Source of the DNA: Lacicoccus alkaliphilus DSM 16010
Lineage (GTDB): Bacteria; Bacillota; Bacilli; Staphylococcales; Salinicoccaceae
Reading direction: 5' to 3'
DNA length: 64,000 bases
Assembly (NCBI RefSeq): GCF_900142805.1
Contig: NZ_FRCF01000002.1
Span: 558,001-622,000 of the forward strand
Shown: positions 51,920 to 62,510 of the stretch, one piece after another
Position numbering within the stretch: the first letter of the stretch is position 1
How the letters are laid out: each line of letters starts with the position of its first letter
Translations under genes and position numbers: made by a program
The notes under the pieces: generated by a model
Told to the model about the DNA's origin: nothing
The model's input: only the letters and a program-made list of their open reading frames with translations
Databases searched by the model: none

Positions 51920-53596
51920 TTATATTTCAGAAATGATCGGAATGATCATCGGACGTCTTTTTGTACTATCATACAAATACTTTCCGAGATCATCTCTGAT
52001 ACTCTGTTTTATTGTGCTCCAGTCGAGTTTCTTCTCTTCGAGCGCATCATTGACGATGTCGGTGATACGGCTCTCCGCTTCCTTCAGCAGGTCTTCACTT
52101 TTCTTTACATAGACGAAACCGCGGGACTGCAGTTCCGGTCCTGCCATGATCGTCCGGGAGGCGGGGTCGATCGTGACGACCGCTATGAATATGCCGTCTT
52201 CACTCAAAAGCCTGCGGTCCCTGAGGACGATGTTGCCCACATCACCCACGCCGCTGCCATCGATGAGAGTATTGCCGGCAGTGACTTTATCAGAACTGAC
52301 CATCTCTTTACCGTCAAATGTTGCAACATCACCTTTCTCCAATAAAAAGATGTTCTCAGGCGCCACGCCCGTCTCTGCTGCAAGCTTGGCATGCGCAATC
52401 TGCATTTTGAATTCACCCTGCACCGGGATGAAATATTTGGGTTTCATGACATTCAGCATCATCTTCAGCTCTTCGCTGAGACCGTGTCCGGAAGCGTGAA
52501 TGTTTTGTGAAGGTGTGACGACATTCGCACCCGATTTCACAAGATCATTCAACGTGCTGTAGAGGATCACTTCCATATTGGATGAAGGCGTCGTCAGTAT
52601 GAATACCGTATCACTCTCTATGATGTTCGTCACGTCATGTGTGCCCCTCGACATCTGACCGAGTGCTTCTATCGGCTCACCCTGTGAGCCTGTCGCAATG
52701 ATGACGATTTCATTTTTGGGATAATCCTTGATTTCATGGCTCGGCACGAGAAGGCCTTCCGGTATATTGAAATAACCGAGGTTTCTCGCCGTCTTGAAGG
52801 AGCTTTCCAGAGTCCGTCCTAAAAATGACACTTTGCGCCTGGTCTTCGCAGCATTGTTCAGCACCTGCTGTATCCTTACAAAGTTGGATGCATAGCATGA
52901 GACGATGATTCGGCCGTCCGCTTTATGGAAGCCGTCCAGAATCTGCTCCTCGACGAGATTTTCTGCGGTGTTATAGCCCGGCTTCTCGGCTTCTGTGGAA
53001 TCACTGATCAGGGCGAGCACCCCGTCCTCTCCGGCGATTTCATACATCTTCGCCATATTGTAGCGGTAGCTGCCGCTCAGGCTCTGATCGAATTTGAATT
53101 CACCTGTATAGACGATGGAACCATATTTGGTTTCAAGGCTGACGCCGTAGGCATCAGGTATGCTGTGGCTGACTTCGAAGAAGACCATTTCCGCATTTTT
53201 GAACTTCATCCTTGATTTGCTGTTGATCGTGTAGAACTTGACTTTCTTGTTGACGCCCTTTTCTTTAAGGCGCTCCTTGACAAGCGCCAGGGTCAATCTG
53301 GATCCGTATACAGGGACATTCAGCTCACCGATGATGTATGGTATCGCACCGATCGCATCCTCATGGCCGTGGCTTAAGAATATACCCTTCAACTTACTCT
53401 TATTTTCCTTTATATATGAAATGTCGGGTATGACTATGTCGACACCGAGCATTTCATCTTCCGGAAACATCAAACCTGCATCGAATATGAACATTTCATC
53501 ATCCACTTCGACGACGTACATGTTTTTGGCTATTTCACCGACGCCGCCGAGCGGGATGATTTTGACGTTTCCTGTCTCTTTATCTGCTGACTTCAA
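51920..53596 (-). CDS. rnjB: Ribonuclease J2
   Basis: 558-residue metallo-beta-lactamase/beta-CASP ribonuclease, the J2 subunit that complexes with RNase J1 in mRNA and rRNA maturation. The metal motif reads [13 protein letters not shown]: the last His of HxHxDH is Ala, as expected for a subunit with reduced catalysis. The beta-CASP element is [18 protein letters not shown], and the C-terminal domain contains [18 protein letters not shown]. The start is a TTG at 53596, seven bases after AGGAGG, giving the usual family length. Confidence 0.93.
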   Translation of the reverse strand: MKSADKETGNVKIIPLGGVGEIAKNMYVVEVDDEMFIFDAGLMFPEDEMLGVDIVIPDISYIKENKSKLKGIFLSHGHEDAIGAIPYIIGELNVPVYGSRLTLALVKERLKEKGVNKKVKFYTINSKSRMKFKNAEMVFFEVSHSIPDAYGVSLETKYGSIVYTGEFKFDQSLSGSYRYNMAKMYEIAGEDGVLALISDSTEAEKPGYNTAENLVEEQILDGFHKADGRIIVSCYASNFVRIQQVLNNAAKTRRKVSFLGRTLESSFKTARNLGYFNIPEGLLVPSHEIKDYPKNEIVIIATGSQGEPIEALGQMSRGTHDVTNIIESDTVFILTTPSSNMEVILYSTLNDLVKSGANVVTPSQNIHASGHGLSEELKMMLNVMKPKYFIPVQGEFKMQIAHAKLAAETGVAPENIFLLEKGDVATFDGKEMVSSDKVTAGNTLIDGSGVGDVGNIVLRDRRLLSEDGIFIAVVTIDPASRTIMAGPELQSRGFVYVKKSEDLLKEAESRITDIVNDALEEKKLDWSTIKQSIRDDLGKYLYDSTKRRPMIIPIISEI

Positions 53597-53613
53597 ATCT
53601 TTACCTCCTAAAA

Positions 53614-53871
53614 TCATTTGAACGTGGCATGATAATGCTTGCCGTCAATCGTAATATGAGTGAGCGTCACATCTTTAGTGTCGTATCTCGTCTCTTCAAC
53701 ATTCTTGATCACCAGATGATCGATAGTTTTATCTTCATGGTGCAATTCCTTCAAATAAGTGCCGAGGTTCAAATCTTCGAATATGAGTTTGACTTCGTCC
53801 GCTTCTTTGATCCTCAGCTGCCCTTCCACTTCGAATTCCCTGTCGTCCAAAAAGATCTTATCGAATATCAT
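53614..53871 (-). CDS. Conserved small protein between pnp and rnjB
   Basis: 85-residue acidic protein, predicted mixed alpha/beta and mostly strands ([17 protein letters not shown]), with no membrane segment or cysteine. I do not recognise a domain. It overlaps the pnp stop by 4 bp (ATGA) and ends 17 bp before the rnjB start, so it is translationally coupled into a pnp-rnjB ribonuclease operon. A role with RNA turnover can only be guessed from position. Confidence 0.7.
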   Translation of the reverse strand: MIFDKIFLDDREFEVEGQLRIKEADEVKLIFEDLNLGTYLKELHHEDKTIDHLVIKNVEETRYDTKDVTLTHITIDGKHYHATFK

Positions 53872-55988
53872 TTTTTCTCCCCCTGTTTCTCTTCTTCCAG
53901 TATCACTTTCCTGGAAGCGTTCACACGCCCCTGATTGTCGATGTTCGTCACCTTGACGAGGAACTTGTCACCGATTTTTGTCACGTCTTCAACATTTTTG
54001 ACATGCTTCGTATCCAGGTTGGATATATGCACAAGCGCATCTTTACCCGGGAAGATCTGGACGAACGCACCGAATTTTTCTATGCGTTTGACTTCTCCCA
54101 TATAAGTTTCCCCGACTACGGCGACACGCGTCAGGTCCTCGATGATTTCCCTTGCACGCTTGATCATTTCAGGATCACTGTGGCCGATGAAGACGGTGCC
54201 GTCCTGTTCAATATCCAGCTTCGCACCTGTTTCATCAATGATTTCATTGATTTTCTTGCCGCCGGGTCCGATGACGTCGCGGATTTTATCGGGACTGATT
54301 TTCATGACCTCGACTTTCGGCGCATAACGGGACAGTGTTTCCCTCGGTGCGCTGATTGCAGATTTCAGGTTGTCCAGTATTGCCAGTCTGCCGGTTCTTG
54401 CCTGTTCGAGCGCCTCTCTGAGAATGCTCTCATCCAGCCCTTCGATTTTTATGTCCATCTGGATTGCAGTGATGCCCTTATCCGTGCCCGCGACTTTGAA
54501 GTCCATGTCCCCGAGGGCATCTTCCATACCCTGTATGTCGGATAAAATCGTGTAGTTTTCATCCTTTTTGACAAGGCCCATGGCGATGCCCGCAACCGGT
54601 GCCTTGATCGGCACACCGGCATCCATCAAAGCAAGTGTGGAGCCGCATATCGAAGCCTGGGAGGAAGAGCCGTTCGATTCCAGCACTTCGGAAACCACCC
54701 GTATCGTATACGGGAACTCTTCCGCATCCGGGATGACCTGCAGCAATGCGCGTTCACCAAGCGCGCCATGGCCGATTTCACGGCGTCCGGGACCTCTGAT
54801 CGGCCCGGTCTCCCCTACTGAGAAATGCGGGAAGTTATACTGGTGCATATAGCGTTTCTGGTCTTCTGCACCAAGACCGTCAATGATCTGGTATTCGCCC
54901 AGTCCGCCGAGCGTACATACAGAGAGCGCCTGGGTCTGCCCGCGTGTGAACAACCCTGAACCGTGGGTGCGCGGCAGAAGCCCCACCTGTGAATCAAGCG
55001 GTCTGATCTCATCCGGCTTACGTCCGTCAGGACGGACTTTATCTTCTGTAATCAGACGGCGCACTTCTGCTTTGAGCAGTTCTTCGATGATGCCGCCCGC
55101 CTCCTTCACCGTACTGGTGTAATCGTCGCTCTCTTCATCGTAAGTATCGAGAATGCTGTTTTTTGCATTGGCGATGCCTTCTTCACGCTTCTGTTTATCC
55201 ACTTCCTGGATGGCGCCATAAAGGCCGTGCGTTTTGACTTTTTCTTCAACATCCTCCCTGAGGCCCGGAATCTCTTCTTCAAGGTCAGCACCATGTTTTT
55301 CTGGACTGATCTCTTCAATGATTTTCTCCTGGAATTCGACAAGCTTCCTGATTTCTTCATGACCGAACAGGATGCCTTCGAGCATCACATCCTCCGTCAC
55401 TTCCTTCGCACTTGATTCAACCATGTTGACGGCGTCTTTTGTGCCTGCCACCTGAAGGTCAAGCTCCGACTGTTCCATTTCCTCTTCTGAAGGGTTGATG
55501 ATGAATTCACCATCGATGCGGCCCACTGTGACCCCTGCAATCGGACCCTGGAATGGAATGTCACTCACGCCGAGGGCAAGCGATGACCCAAACATGGCCG
55601 CCATTTGAGGTGATGCATCCGGGTCTACGGAAAACACCATGGAAATGACCTGTACATCCCTTTTATACCCCTCCGGGAATAAAGGCCTGATCGGACGGTC
55701 GATCAGGCGGCTTGTCAGCGTCGCCTCCTCGCTCGGGCGTCCTTCACGCTTATTGAAACCTCCGGGAATCTTGCCGACGGAGTAGAGTTTTTCCTCATAA
55801 GCCACCGTCAAAGGGAAAAAGCCGATGTCTTTCGGCTGCTTTGAGGCCGTTGCTGTGGATAATACCACCGTATCACCGTATCTGATGAGCACAGAGCCGT
55901 TCGCCTGACGGGCCATTTCACCATATTCGACGATTAAATCGTGTTTACCCAATTTTGTTTTGTATGTCTTTTTCTGAGATTCTGTCAT
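53868..55988 (-). CDS. pnp: Polyribonucleotide nucleotidyltransferase (PNPase)
   Basis: 706-residue phosphorolytic 3'-5' exoribonuclease. Two RNase PH domains are joined by a helical domain; the second has the active-site region [30 protein letters not shown] and [16 protein letters not shown] domain ([21 protein letters not shown], residues ~565-620) and an S1 domain ([15 protein letters not shown], ~630-695) follow. ATG 55988 has GGAGAG upstream. It follows rpsO after a terminator, the conserved order. Confidence 0.97.
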   Translation of the reverse strand: MTESQKKTYKTKLGKHDLIVEYGEMARQANGSVLIRYGDTVVLSTATASKQPKDIGFFPLTVAYEEKLYSVGKIPGGFNKREGRPSEEATLTSRLIDRPIRPLFPEGYKRDVQVISMVFSVDPDASPQMAAMFGSSLALGVSDIPFQGPIAGVTVGRIDGEFIINPSEEEMEQSELDLQVAGTKDAVNMVESSAKEVTEDVMLEGILFGHEEIRKLVEFQEKIIEEISPEKHGADLEEEIPGLREDVEEKVKTHGLYGAIQEVDKQKREEGIANAKNSILDTYDEESDDYTSTVKEAGGIIEELLKAEVRRLITEDKVRPDGRKPDEIRPLDSQVGLLPRTHGSGLFTRGQTQALSVCTLGGLGEYQIIDGLGAEDQKRYMHQYNFPHFSVGETGPIRGPGRREIGHGALGERALLQVIPDAEEFPYTIRVVSEVLESNGSSSQASICGSTLALMDAGVPIKAPVAGIAMGLVKKDENYTILSDIQGMEDALGDMDFKVAGTDKGITAIQMDIKIEGLDESILREALEQARTGRLAILDNLKSAISAPRETLSRYAPKVEVMKISPDKIRDVIGPGGKKINEIIDETGAKLDIEQDGTVFIGHSDPEMIKRAREIIEDLTRVAVVGETYMGEVKRIEKFGAFVQIFPGKDALVHISNLDTKHVKNVEDVTKIGDKFLVKVTNIDNQGRVNASRKVILEEEKQGEKK

Positions 55989-56063
55989 CTTTAATCTTCT
56001 CTCCTTAGTATGACTACTTAATAATAATCATATCACTTTTACTTTAAAATATATATAAAAAAA

Positions 56064-56086
56064 GGCATATCCCGATAGGATATGCC
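56064..56086 (-). terminator. Terminator after rpsO
   Basis: GGCATATCC and GGATATGCC with a 5-base loop and a T7 tail on the minus strand, nine bases past the rpsO stop. Confidence 0.9.
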
Positions 56087-56094
56087 ACACGTGA

Positions 56095-56364
56095 TTAACG
56101 GCGCAAGCCAAGCTTGGCGATTAAGTCACGATATCTATGAACATCTTTTCCACGAAGGTAGGTGAGCAGGTGCTTACGTCTGCCGACCATTTTCAAAAGA
56201 CCACGTCTTGAGTGGTGATCTTTCTTGTGTGTCTTCAGGTGCTCATTCAGTGAGTTGATCTCAGCAGTCAGTACAGCAATCTGCACTTCCGGAGATCCGG
56301 TATCAGTTTCGTGTACACGGTACTCCTGAATCAGTTCATTTTTGCGTTCTTGTGAAATAGCCAT
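56095..56364 (-). CDS. rpsO: 30S ribosomal protein S15
   Basis: 89-residue primary-binding small-subunit protein. Characteristic stretches: [34 protein letters not shown]-type ([19 protein letters not shown]) and [22 protein letters not shown]. Its promoter overlaps the end of ribF, and a structured leader precedes it. AAAGGAGG stands before ATG 56364. A terminator isolates it from pnp. Confidence 0.98.
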   Translation of the reverse strand: MAISQERKNELIQEYRVHETDTGSPEVQIAVLTAEINSLNEHLKTHKKDHHSRRGLLKMVGRRKHLLTYLRGKDVHRYRDLIAKLGLRR

Positions 56365-56394
56365 TAAGAAACGCCTCCTTTTATAATTGTTACA

Positions 56395-56439
56395 CCTTTA
56401 TCCGAGCAGCAGTTGGAGTGTCTTGCAGCCAAGATAAGG
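56395..56439 (-). promoter_or_regulatory. Possible S15 autoregulatory leader
   Basis: Within the ~75-base rpsO leader, CCTTATC and GATAAAGG can close a helix (one bulge) around a G/C-rich interior with GCTGC and GCTGCT elements. Firmicutes rpsO leaders are known to form an S15-binding structure with a three-way junction. Here it is an inference from position and a closing stem only. Confidence 0.35.
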
Positions 56440-56449
56440 TACTTATAGG

Positions 56450-56478
56450 ATTATACACACTTCAATCTATATCTTCAA
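56450..56478 (-). promoter_or_regulatory. rpsO promoter
   Basis: TTGAAG and TATAAT with a 17-base spacer on the minus strand. The -35 box and part of the spacer lie inside the last codons of ribF, so rpsO can be transcribed independently. Confidence 0.7.
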
Positions 56479-57406
56479 GTAATTTCTTTGCCTGCTCCCG
56501 GTCGATTTCCATCTGTTCGACCAGTGGGCCGATGCCTTCGTATTTGACTTCGGGACGGAGATAGTGGTAAAAGTAGATTGTCACATTCTCCCCGTAGATA
56601 CTTTCATTGAAATCGAACAAATGCACTTCAATGATGGGTTTGACGATATCATCGTGGAATGTGGGCTTGACCCCGATGTTTCCGACGCCTTTATGTACGC
56701 CGCCCGTCGAATGGACTTCCAGGGTCACAGAATAGACCCCGTTTTTAGGCAGGAAGTACTTGTAGCTGGCTTCAATGTTCGCTGTCGGAAAACCGATGGT
56801 GCGTCCTCTTTTTTCGCCCTGCACCACTACACCCCTGATCGTATAGATGCGCCCGAGCTCAATGTTGGCCTGCTCCAGGTCACCCCTTGCCAGCTTATGC
56901 TGAATATTTGTCGTGGATATCTTTTCATCGGTCAGCGCATATTTTCCGACTGTCGTCATGTTGAACTCGGAATATTTGTTCAGCGTGGTCGTGTTGCCCT
57001 GCCCTTTTTTGCCGTACGTATAATCAAATCCGGAAATCAGCTCCCTGACATTCATGCTGATGATATAATTCCGCACGAATTCATCCGGCTCGAGTTTCGC
57101 AAGTTTACTTGAGAAGTTGACCACAAATACATAATCGACACCCATCTCCTCGAGCATTTCCAATTTAACCTCGAGCGGAGTCAGGTAAGTCGTCCGCTGG
57201 TGCTTTGGGTTGAGGACAACGGAAGGATGGGGGTCGAAAGTCATGACCGCCTTCTTCAACTGTTTTTCCTCCGCTATTTTAATCATCGTTTTGATGACGT
57301 TCAGGTGGCCCCTGTGAAGGCCGTCGAAAAAACCTATCGCCGTTGCATTCTCCCGGATCTCATCCATGTCAATATGGTCTGTAGCATTCAGTCGTATAAT
57401 CTCCAT
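56462..57406 (-). CDS. ribF: Bifunctional riboflavin kinase/FAD synthetase RibF
   Basis: 314-residue enzyme converting riboflavin to FMN and FAD. The N-terminal adenylyltransferase domain has GFFDGLHRGHLNVIK (HxGH-like) and MTFDPHPSVVL, with ISTTNI nearby. The C-terminal kinase domain has RGRTIGFPTANIE, KNGVYSVTLEV and GVGNIGVKPTF. Start ATG 57406 after AAGAGG, 16 bp downstream of truB, last gene of the rimP-to-ribF operon. Confidence 0.96.
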   Translation of the reverse strand: MEIIRLNATDHIDMDEIRENATAIGFFDGLHRGHLNVIKTMIKIAEEKQLKKAVMTFDPHPSVVLNPKHQRTTYLTPLEVKLEMLEEMGVDYVFVVNFSSKLAKLEPDEFVRNYIISMNVRELISGFDYTYGKKGQGNTTTLNKYSEFNMTTVGKYALTDEKISTTNIQHKLARGDLEQANIELGRIYTIRGVVVQGEKRGRTIGFPTANIEASYKYFLPKNGVYSVTLEVHSTGGVHKGVGNIGVKPTFHDDIVKPIIEVHLFDFNESIYGENVTIYFYHYLRPEVKYEGIGPLVEQMEIDREQAKKLLEDID

Positions 57407-57422
57407 AAAAACCGCCTCTTAA

Positions 57423-58340
57423 TCATGATCTGTTGAACATTCTATATGGTTTCAGCACGTTTTCCTTCGAAGGATGCTGGTGATACATGCCGATCGGTGC
57501 CCCTTCATACAAAAATACAATATAAGCGCCTTTGTCTTTAACCATTTCCATAATATCAGATTTGATCAGCTTCTGCCCGTTCTTTACTTTGAAAAGCAGC
57601 TCATCATCATCGACTTCCAACAGATTTTCAGATTTTATTATTTCTTTGACCGGTTGAAGGTGCTGTTTTTTCTCATCGTCGGACAGACGTGACAATTCAT
57701 CCAGACTGACCGTATCTTCAAGGCCGAAGCCGCACGATCCGGTGCGCATGAGCTCTGACATATGGGCCGGCACGCCCAGTTTCCTGCCTATATCCACTGC
57801 AAGCGTCCGGATGTATGTGCCTTTTGAGCACACTACATCGACGGTCAATTTGATTTCGGACCCTGTCCGGATGATGTCGCCGGTGCGCACCATTTCTTTT
57901 ATGAAAACCGTTTTTACAGGCCGCTCGACGGGCACATTCTTTCTTGCGTATTCATAAAGTTTCCTGCCATTCACTTTCACGGAAGAATACAGCGGCACCT
58001 GCTGGGCATAACTGCCTTGGAAAGCGCGTAAAGCCAGGTCGATCGCTTCAGCCGGAATATCTCCCGGAGGTTGGCGCTCAATGATTTCACCGTGGGCATC
58101 TTCGGTATCGGTAGCGGCTCCGAGAGTCACTTCAGCCCTGTAGGATTTATCCCTGGTCTGCATGAATTCCGCCAGTTTTGTGCCTTCGCCCACAACCACA
58201 GGCAGGACCCCTGTCACTTCCGGGTCGAGTGTGCCGGTATGCCCCACTTTTTTCATATGTAGAATTTTCCTCATTTTATAAACGACATCATGACTCGTCA
58301 TGCCTTTGTCCTTGAATATTGGAAACACTCCATTATACAT
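57423..58340 (-). CDS. truB: tRNA pseudouridine-55 synthase TruB
   Basis: 305-residue enzyme making pseudouridine 55 in the T loop of tRNAs. Motifs: NGVFPIFKDKGMTSHDVV, KKVGHTGTLDPEVTGVLPVVVGEGTK (catalytic Asp in TLDPEVTG), SYRAEVTLGAATDTEDAHG and YIRTLAVDIGRKLG. ATG 58340 is preceded by AGGTGAT; the open frame upstream of it overlaps a terminator-like hairpin and is unlikely to be coding. Confidence 0.96.
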   Translation of the reverse strand: MYNGVFPIFKDKGMTSHDVVYKMRKILHMKKVGHTGTLDPEVTGVLPVVVGEGTKLAEFMQTRDKSYRAEVTLGAATDTEDAHGEIIERQPPGDIPAEAIDLALRAFQGSYAQQVPLYSSVKVNGRKLYEYARKNVPVERPVKTVFIKEMVRTGDIIRTGSEIKLTVDVVCSKGTYIRTLAVDIGRKLGVPAHMSELMRTGSCGFGLEDTVSLDELSRLSDDEKKQHLQPVKEIIKSENLLEVDDDELLFKVKNGQKLIKSDIMEMVKDKGAYIVFLYEGAPIGMYHQHPSKENVLKPYRMFNRS

Positions 58341-58364
58341 ATCATCACCTGCATATAAGATAAA

Positions 58365-58389
58365 ATGGCAAACCATTATGGTTTGCCAT
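58365..58389 (-). terminator. Hairpin between rbfA and truB
   Basis: ATGGCAAACC and GGTTTGCCAT form a 10-bp stem with a 5-base loop and tail TTTATCTTA on the minus strand. It stands inside an otherwise continuous operon, so it may act as a partial terminator or an mRNA-stabilising end. Confidence 0.6.
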
Positions 58390-58393
58390 TGAT

Positions 58394-58729
58394 TTATTTT
58401 TCTTTGAGATCGCGCAGTAAAGATTCAATCTTGTTACCGTACTCGATTGAAGTATCATACTTGAATGACAGCTCAGGCGCTTTCCTCAAACGGATTTCCC
58501 TGGCGACTTCGCTGCGCAGCAGACCTTTCGCACGCTCAAGGCCGGCTTCAACTTCTTCTTTGTTTTCATTCAAGGAAGTATAGTAAATGACTGCGTTCTC
58601 CAGCTCTTTTGTCACTTCAACTTCGGTTACAGTAACCATCCCGATATCAGAATCGGATACTTTGGTCCTCAATGCTTCACTGACAACCTTCTTGATTTCT
58701 TCAGCTACTCTTTCATTTCTGTTAGACAT
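58394..58729 (-). CDS. rbfA: Ribosome-binding factor A
   Basis: 111-residue KH-like protein that assists late 30S subunit maturation. Typical segments: RVAEEIKKVVSEAL, VTEVEVTKELENAVIYYT and EIRLRKAPELSFKYDTSIEYG. AAAGGTG precedes ATG 58729. It lies 4 bp after infB. Confidence 0.95.
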   Translation of the reverse strand: MSNRNERVAEEIKKVVSEALRTKVSDSDIGMVTVTEVEVTKELENAVIYYTSLNENKEEVEAGLERAKGLLRSEVAREIRLRKAPELSFKYDTSIEYGNKIESLLRDLKEK

Positions 58730-58733
58730 TTAA

Positions 58734-60815
58734 TCACCTTTCAATCTCCACCATAATGTAAGGCTCGATCTGGTCTCCTTCTTTCAGGTCGTTGAAGTTT
58801 TTGATGGTGATGCCGCACTCATAACCTGCAGCCACTTCTTTTGCATCGTCCTGGAAGCGTTTCAGAGTATCCAGTTCGCCTTCGTAAATGACTATACCCT
58901 CTCTGATGACTCTCACACCTGAATCCCGTGTGATTTTCCCATCAGTGACGTAGGATCCTGCGATGGTACCCACTTTGGAGACTTTGAATGTCTGTCTGAC
59001 TTCTACATTACCGATGACCTGCTCTTCATACTCCGGATCAAGCATGCCTTTCATGGCCTGTTCGATTTCTTCAATCACTTTGTAGATGATGCGGTGCAGC
59101 CTCATATCGATCTTTTGCTGTTCCGCTGCACTTTTCGCATTGACATCCGGACGGACGTTGAAGCCGATGATGATCGCATTGGAAGCATTCGCAAGCGTCA
59201 CGTCGGATTCATTGATTGCACCGACGCCCGTATGGATGATGCGGACATTGACACCCTCGACATCTATTTTCAGGAGCGATGCGCTGAGCGCTTCGACAGA
59301 CCCCTGTACATCACCTTTGATGATGATGTTGAGATCTTTCGTCTCTCCCTCTTTCATCTGTTCGAACAGGTTATCAAGACTGACCTTCTGGGTCTGTTCG
59401 CGTTCACGGACGATCATGTCGCTCTGTCTGGATTCACCGATGGCACGTGCTTTTTTATCGTCTTTGAATACGACGAAGCGGTCACCGGCAAGCGGCACAT
59501 CATTCAACCCTGTGATTTCAACAGGTGTGGACGGTCCTGCACTCTTGATCCGCTGTCCAAGATCATTGACCATCGCACGCACTTTGCCATATGTGTTGCC
59601 CACTACAAGTGAATCCCCGACTTTTAAAGTACCGTGCTGTACAAGGAGGGATGCAGCAGGTCCTCTTGATTTGTCGAGTTCAGCTTCAATCACCGTGCCG
59701 ACTGCAGGGCGGTTGCTCTCAGTCTTAAGCTCTTCGACTTCACCGACCAGCGTGATCATTTCAAGCAGGTCGTCGATGCCCTCGCCGCTTAAAGCGGAAA
59801 GCGGGACGAATATGGTGTCGCCGCCCCAGTCTTCAGGATACAGGCCGTGTTCCCCGAGTTCCGTCATCACCCGGTCCGGGTTGGCGGTAGGTTTATCGAC
59901 TTTGTTCACTGCCACGATGATCGGCACTCCTGCAGCTTTGGCATGGTTGAGCGCCTCGATGGTCTGAGGCATGACACCGTCATCGGCTGCCACGACAAGA
60001 ATTGTAATGTCGGTCACCTGCGCACCGCGCGCACGCATTGTCGTAAACGCTGCGTGCCCCGGGGTATCCAGGAAGGTGATTTTCTTTCCGTTGGCTTCAA
60101 TCTGGTATGCACCGATGTGCTGGGTGATCCCGCCCGCTTCGCCGGCTGTCACTTTCGTCTCACGGATGGAATCGAGCAGAGTCGTTTTACCATGGTCGAC
60201 GTGCCCCATGATGGTGACGACACTCGGTCTTTCCTCGGTCAGTGATGCTTCGTCCAGTTCAAAGTAGTGCTCGAGTGAAGCCTCGTCGACCTGGGTGTCT
60301 TCTTCGGCTGTGTAGCCATGGTTATCCGCAATCAATTCCACCGTTTCTTTATCAAGGGACTGGTTGATGTTTGCGACAACGCCCACCATGAAAAGATCTT
60401 TGATCACTGTTGAAGCATCGGCACCGATTTTTTCGGCAAGCTCCCCTACCGTGATGCCTGCTTCATAAGTGAATGACTTGGCTTCGGCGGACTCCCCGGT
60501 TTCAACAGCCGCTTTCTGATCTTTCCGGTTCTGCTGATTTTTATTGTTCTGTCTGCTGTTCTTCTTCCTGCCCTGTTTCTTCTGTCTCGTGTTCTGGTTG
60601 TTTCTTTGTTGCGGTTTATTGTTCTGCTGTTTGTTGTCCTGTGTCTTATCGTTCGTTTTTTTGCCGAAATGCTTATCCAGCAAAGATACTTCACTGCTTT
60701 CCAGTGAACGCATATGACTGCTGACTTCCACACCTTCTTTGCGTAGAAATTCCATAACTTCTTTGCTTGTTAATTTATTGTTCCTGGCGTATTCATGAAT
60801 TCGGATTTTACTCAT
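58734..60815 (-). CDS. infB: Translation initiation factor IF-2
   Basis: 693-residue GTPase that places initiator tRNA on the 30S subunit. The N-terminal IF2N domain starts [21 protein letters not shown] Gln/Asn/Lys/Arg-rich linker spans residues ~55-110, and a second IF2N module follows. The G domain has [30 protein letters not shown] and NKVDKP, followed by domains II-IV. ATG 60815 is selected over an upstream in-frame ATG that lies within the preceding gene; it follows GAAAGGA. Confidence 0.97.
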   Translation of the reverse strand: MSKIRIHEYARNNKLTSKEVMEFLRKEGVEVSSHMRSLESSEVSLLDKHFGKKTNDKTQDNKQQNNKPQQRNNQNTRQKKQGRKKNSRQNNKNQQNRKDQKAAVETGESAEAKSFTYEAGITVGELAEKIGADASTVIKDLFMVGVVANINQSLDKETVELIADNHGYTAEEDTQVDEASLEHYFELDEASLTEERPSVVTIMGHVDHGKTTLLDSIRETKVTAGEAGGITQHIGAYQIEANGKKITFLDTPGHAAFTTMRARGAQVTDITILVVAADDGVMPQTIEALNHAKAAGVPIIVAVNKVDKPTANPDRVMTELGEHGLYPEDWGGDTIFVPLSALSGEGIDDLLEMITLVGEVEELKTESNRPAVGTVIEAELDKSRGPAASLLVQHGTLKVGDSLVVGNTYGKVRAMVNDLGQRIKSAGPSTPVEITGLNDVPLAGDRFVVFKDDKKARAIGESRQSDMIVREREQTQKVSLDNLFEQMKEGETKDLNIIIKGDVQGSVEALSASLLKIDVEGVNVRIIHTGVGAINESDVTLANASNAIIIGFNVRPDVNAKSAAEQQKIDMRLHRIIYKVIEEIEQAMKGMLDPEYEEQVIGNVEVRQTFKVSKVGTIAGSYVTDGKITRDSGVRVIREGIVIYEGELDTLKRFQDDAKEVAAGYECGITIKNFNDLKEGDQIEPYIMVEIER

Positions 60816-60819
60816 TGAA

Positions 60820-61128
60820 TCACTTTCCTTTCTCGAGAAGGTCGATGCACTTATTTGCAAAACCTTTATCTGTGACTGCAAGTACTACACGGTTTTCACT
60901 GCCTGTAGCTGCACTCAGTTCATTTTTATTGTATTTGTCGATGAGGGGGACGTTGTAATATCGCGCTTTGTCAGAGACTCTCTTCGCGGTGGATCTGCCT
61001 GCATCACTGGCCAGGAAGATCACTTTCGCATTATTGTTCCTGGTCGCTTCCAACGTCCGCTCTTCACCATTCACCAGTTTGTTCGCTTTGACGATCAGGC
61101 CCAGCATGTTCAGTAATCTGTCATTCAT
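60820..61128 (-). CDS. rplGA: L7Ae-family RNA-binding protein (YlxQ)
   Basis: 102-residue member of the L7Ae/L30e family, which binds kink-turn RNA. Features: [29 protein letters not shown] and [19 protein letters not shown]. The position between ylxR and infB is the standard one. It overlaps the ylxR stop by 4 bp and ends 4 bp before the infB start. Ribosomal association is inferred from the family. Confidence 0.92.
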   Translation of the reverse strand: MNDRLLNMLGLIVKANKLVNGEERTLEATRNNNAKVIFLASDAGRSTAKRVSDKARYYNVPLIDKYNKNELSAATGSENRVVLAVTDKGFANKCIDLLEKGK

Positions 61129-61409
61129 CGTTTCGGGATATCTTCCCGGTATATCAGCCTGATGATTTCATCATATATCGGGCCCAGCTCTTCACCGGAC
61201 TTTCCAAATTTTCTTTCCAGAACTTTCTTCCCTCTTGCTGCTTCCACTTTTTCAAGGTCTTTTACGACATAACTGCCCCGCCCGTTCTTTTTACCGGTCG
61301 GGTCGACAAAGATTTCATCCTCCTTGTTGACGACGATGCGGAGCAACTCCTTTTTCGGATACATTTCATTAGTCAGAATGCACTTTCTCAGTGGAACTTT
61401 TCTTGCCAT
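61125..61409 (-). CDS. ylxR: YlxR (RnpM) RNA-binding protein
   Basis: 94-residue YlxR-fold protein. Signature: PLRKCILTNEMYPKKELLRIV and KKNGRGSYVVKDLE. Bacillus YlxR has been linked to nucleoid-associated regulation and to modulation of RNase P. GGGTGATAAC precedes ATG 61409. Part of the nusA operon. Confidence 0.93.
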   Translation of the reverse strand: MARKVPLRKCILTNEMYPKKELLRIVVNKEDEIFVDPTGKKNGRGSYVVKDLEKVEAARGKKVLERKFGKSGEELGPIYDEIIRLIYREDIPKR

Positions 61410-61435
61410 GTTATCACCCGCTGAAATTAATATTT

Positions 61436-62494
61436 TTAGTCCTGTTCAATAATGCCTTCTTCCACAGCATCGGATTCACTTTTAATATCAATTTTCCAAC
61501 CTGTCAGTTTAGCCGCCAGTCTCGCGTTTTGACCTCTTTTGCCGATGGCCAGCGAGAGCTGGTTGTCGGGGACGATGACGACTGTGGACTGATGATCCTC
61601 ATCCACAAGCACATCGACCACCTGCGACGGACTCAGTGCATTTTTGACGAAAACCTTGGGGTCGCTGTCCCACAGGACGATGTCGATTTTTTCACCTGAC
61701 AGTTCGTTGACGACAGCTTCGACTCTTGCGCCCCTCGCACCGACACATGAACCGACGGCGTCGACGTCCGTGTTCTCAGCATGCACACTGATCTTCGAAC
61801 GTTCACCGGCTTCACGCGCCACACTCATGACTTCCACGGTGCCGTCATAGATTTCAGGCACTTCTTTTTCGAAGAGGCGCTTCAGCAGATTCGGATGTGT
61901 CCTGGAGACGAAAATCTGCGGACCTTTCGTCGTCTGCTCCACTTTGTTGACGTACACCTTGATGCGGTCATTCGGCCTGTAGACTTCATTCGGCATTCTT
62001 TCCGACTCGCTGAGGACAGCGTCTGTACGTCCGAGCTGTATATAGACGAAACGGTGGTCCACCCTGTCGATCAGACCGGTCATCACTTCATCTTCTTTGT
62101 CGATGAATTCATCATACAGGATGCCGCGCTCGGCATCCCGCAGCCTCTGCATCACCGCCTGCTTCGCTGCCTGTGCACCGACACGGTTGAAATCTTTGGG
62201 GGTCACATCCTCATCAAATGGATCCCCGATTTCATAGGCGGGATTCACTGTACGTGCAGTTTCCAGATCGACTTCCCCCGTCGGATCCTCGACTTCCTCC
62301 ACGACATCTTTACGTGAAATCACACGGTAGCTGCCGTTTGTGATGTTCAGATCAACTTTGACGTTTCTGTGCTGCGTGTAATTCTTTTTATAAGCAGTCA
62401 ACAGCGCTGCTTCAATTGTTTCTATCAATATTTCCCTTGGAATGCTCTTTTCTTTTTCAAGGTATTCCATGGCATTCAATAATTCCTGGTTCAC
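61436..62494 (-). CDS. nusA: Transcription termination/antitermination factor NusA
   Basis: 352-residue RNA polymerase-binding factor. The N-terminal domain (~1-125) begins MNQELLNAMEYLEKEKSIPRE. An S1 domain (~135-200) and two KH domains follow (GSCVGARGARVEAVVNEL and IGKRGQNARLAAKLTGW). There are no C-terminal acidic repeats, as usual in Firmicutes. The start is a GTG at 62494 after GGAGGAG. NusA enhances intrinsic termination, relevant to the hairpin in this operon's leader. Confidence 0.97.
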   Translation of the reverse strand: MNQELLNAMEYLEKEKSIPREILIETIEAALLTAYKKNYTQHRNVKVDLNITNGSYRVISRKDVVEEVEDPTGEVDLETARTVNPAYEIGDPFDEDVTPKDFNRVGAQAAKQAVMQRLRDAERGILYDEFIDKEDEVMTGLIDRVDHRFVYIQLGRTDAVLSESERMPNEVYRPNDRIKVYVNKVEQTTKGPQIFVSRTHPNLLKRLFEKEVPEIYDGTVEVMSVAREAGERSKISVHAENTDVDAVGSCVGARGARVEAVVNELSGEKIDIVLWDSDPKVFVKNALSPSQVVDVLVDEDHQSTVVIVPDNQLSLAIGKRGQNARLAAKLTGWKIDIKSESDAVEEGIIEQD

Positions 62495-62510
62495 AATTTA
62501 TCTCCTCCGA

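Noticed and set aside
59086-59967. A 293-codon plus-strand open frame inside infB
   Set aside because: Antisense to the IF-2 GTPase domain; Ser/Thr/Arg-rich shadow with no start signal.
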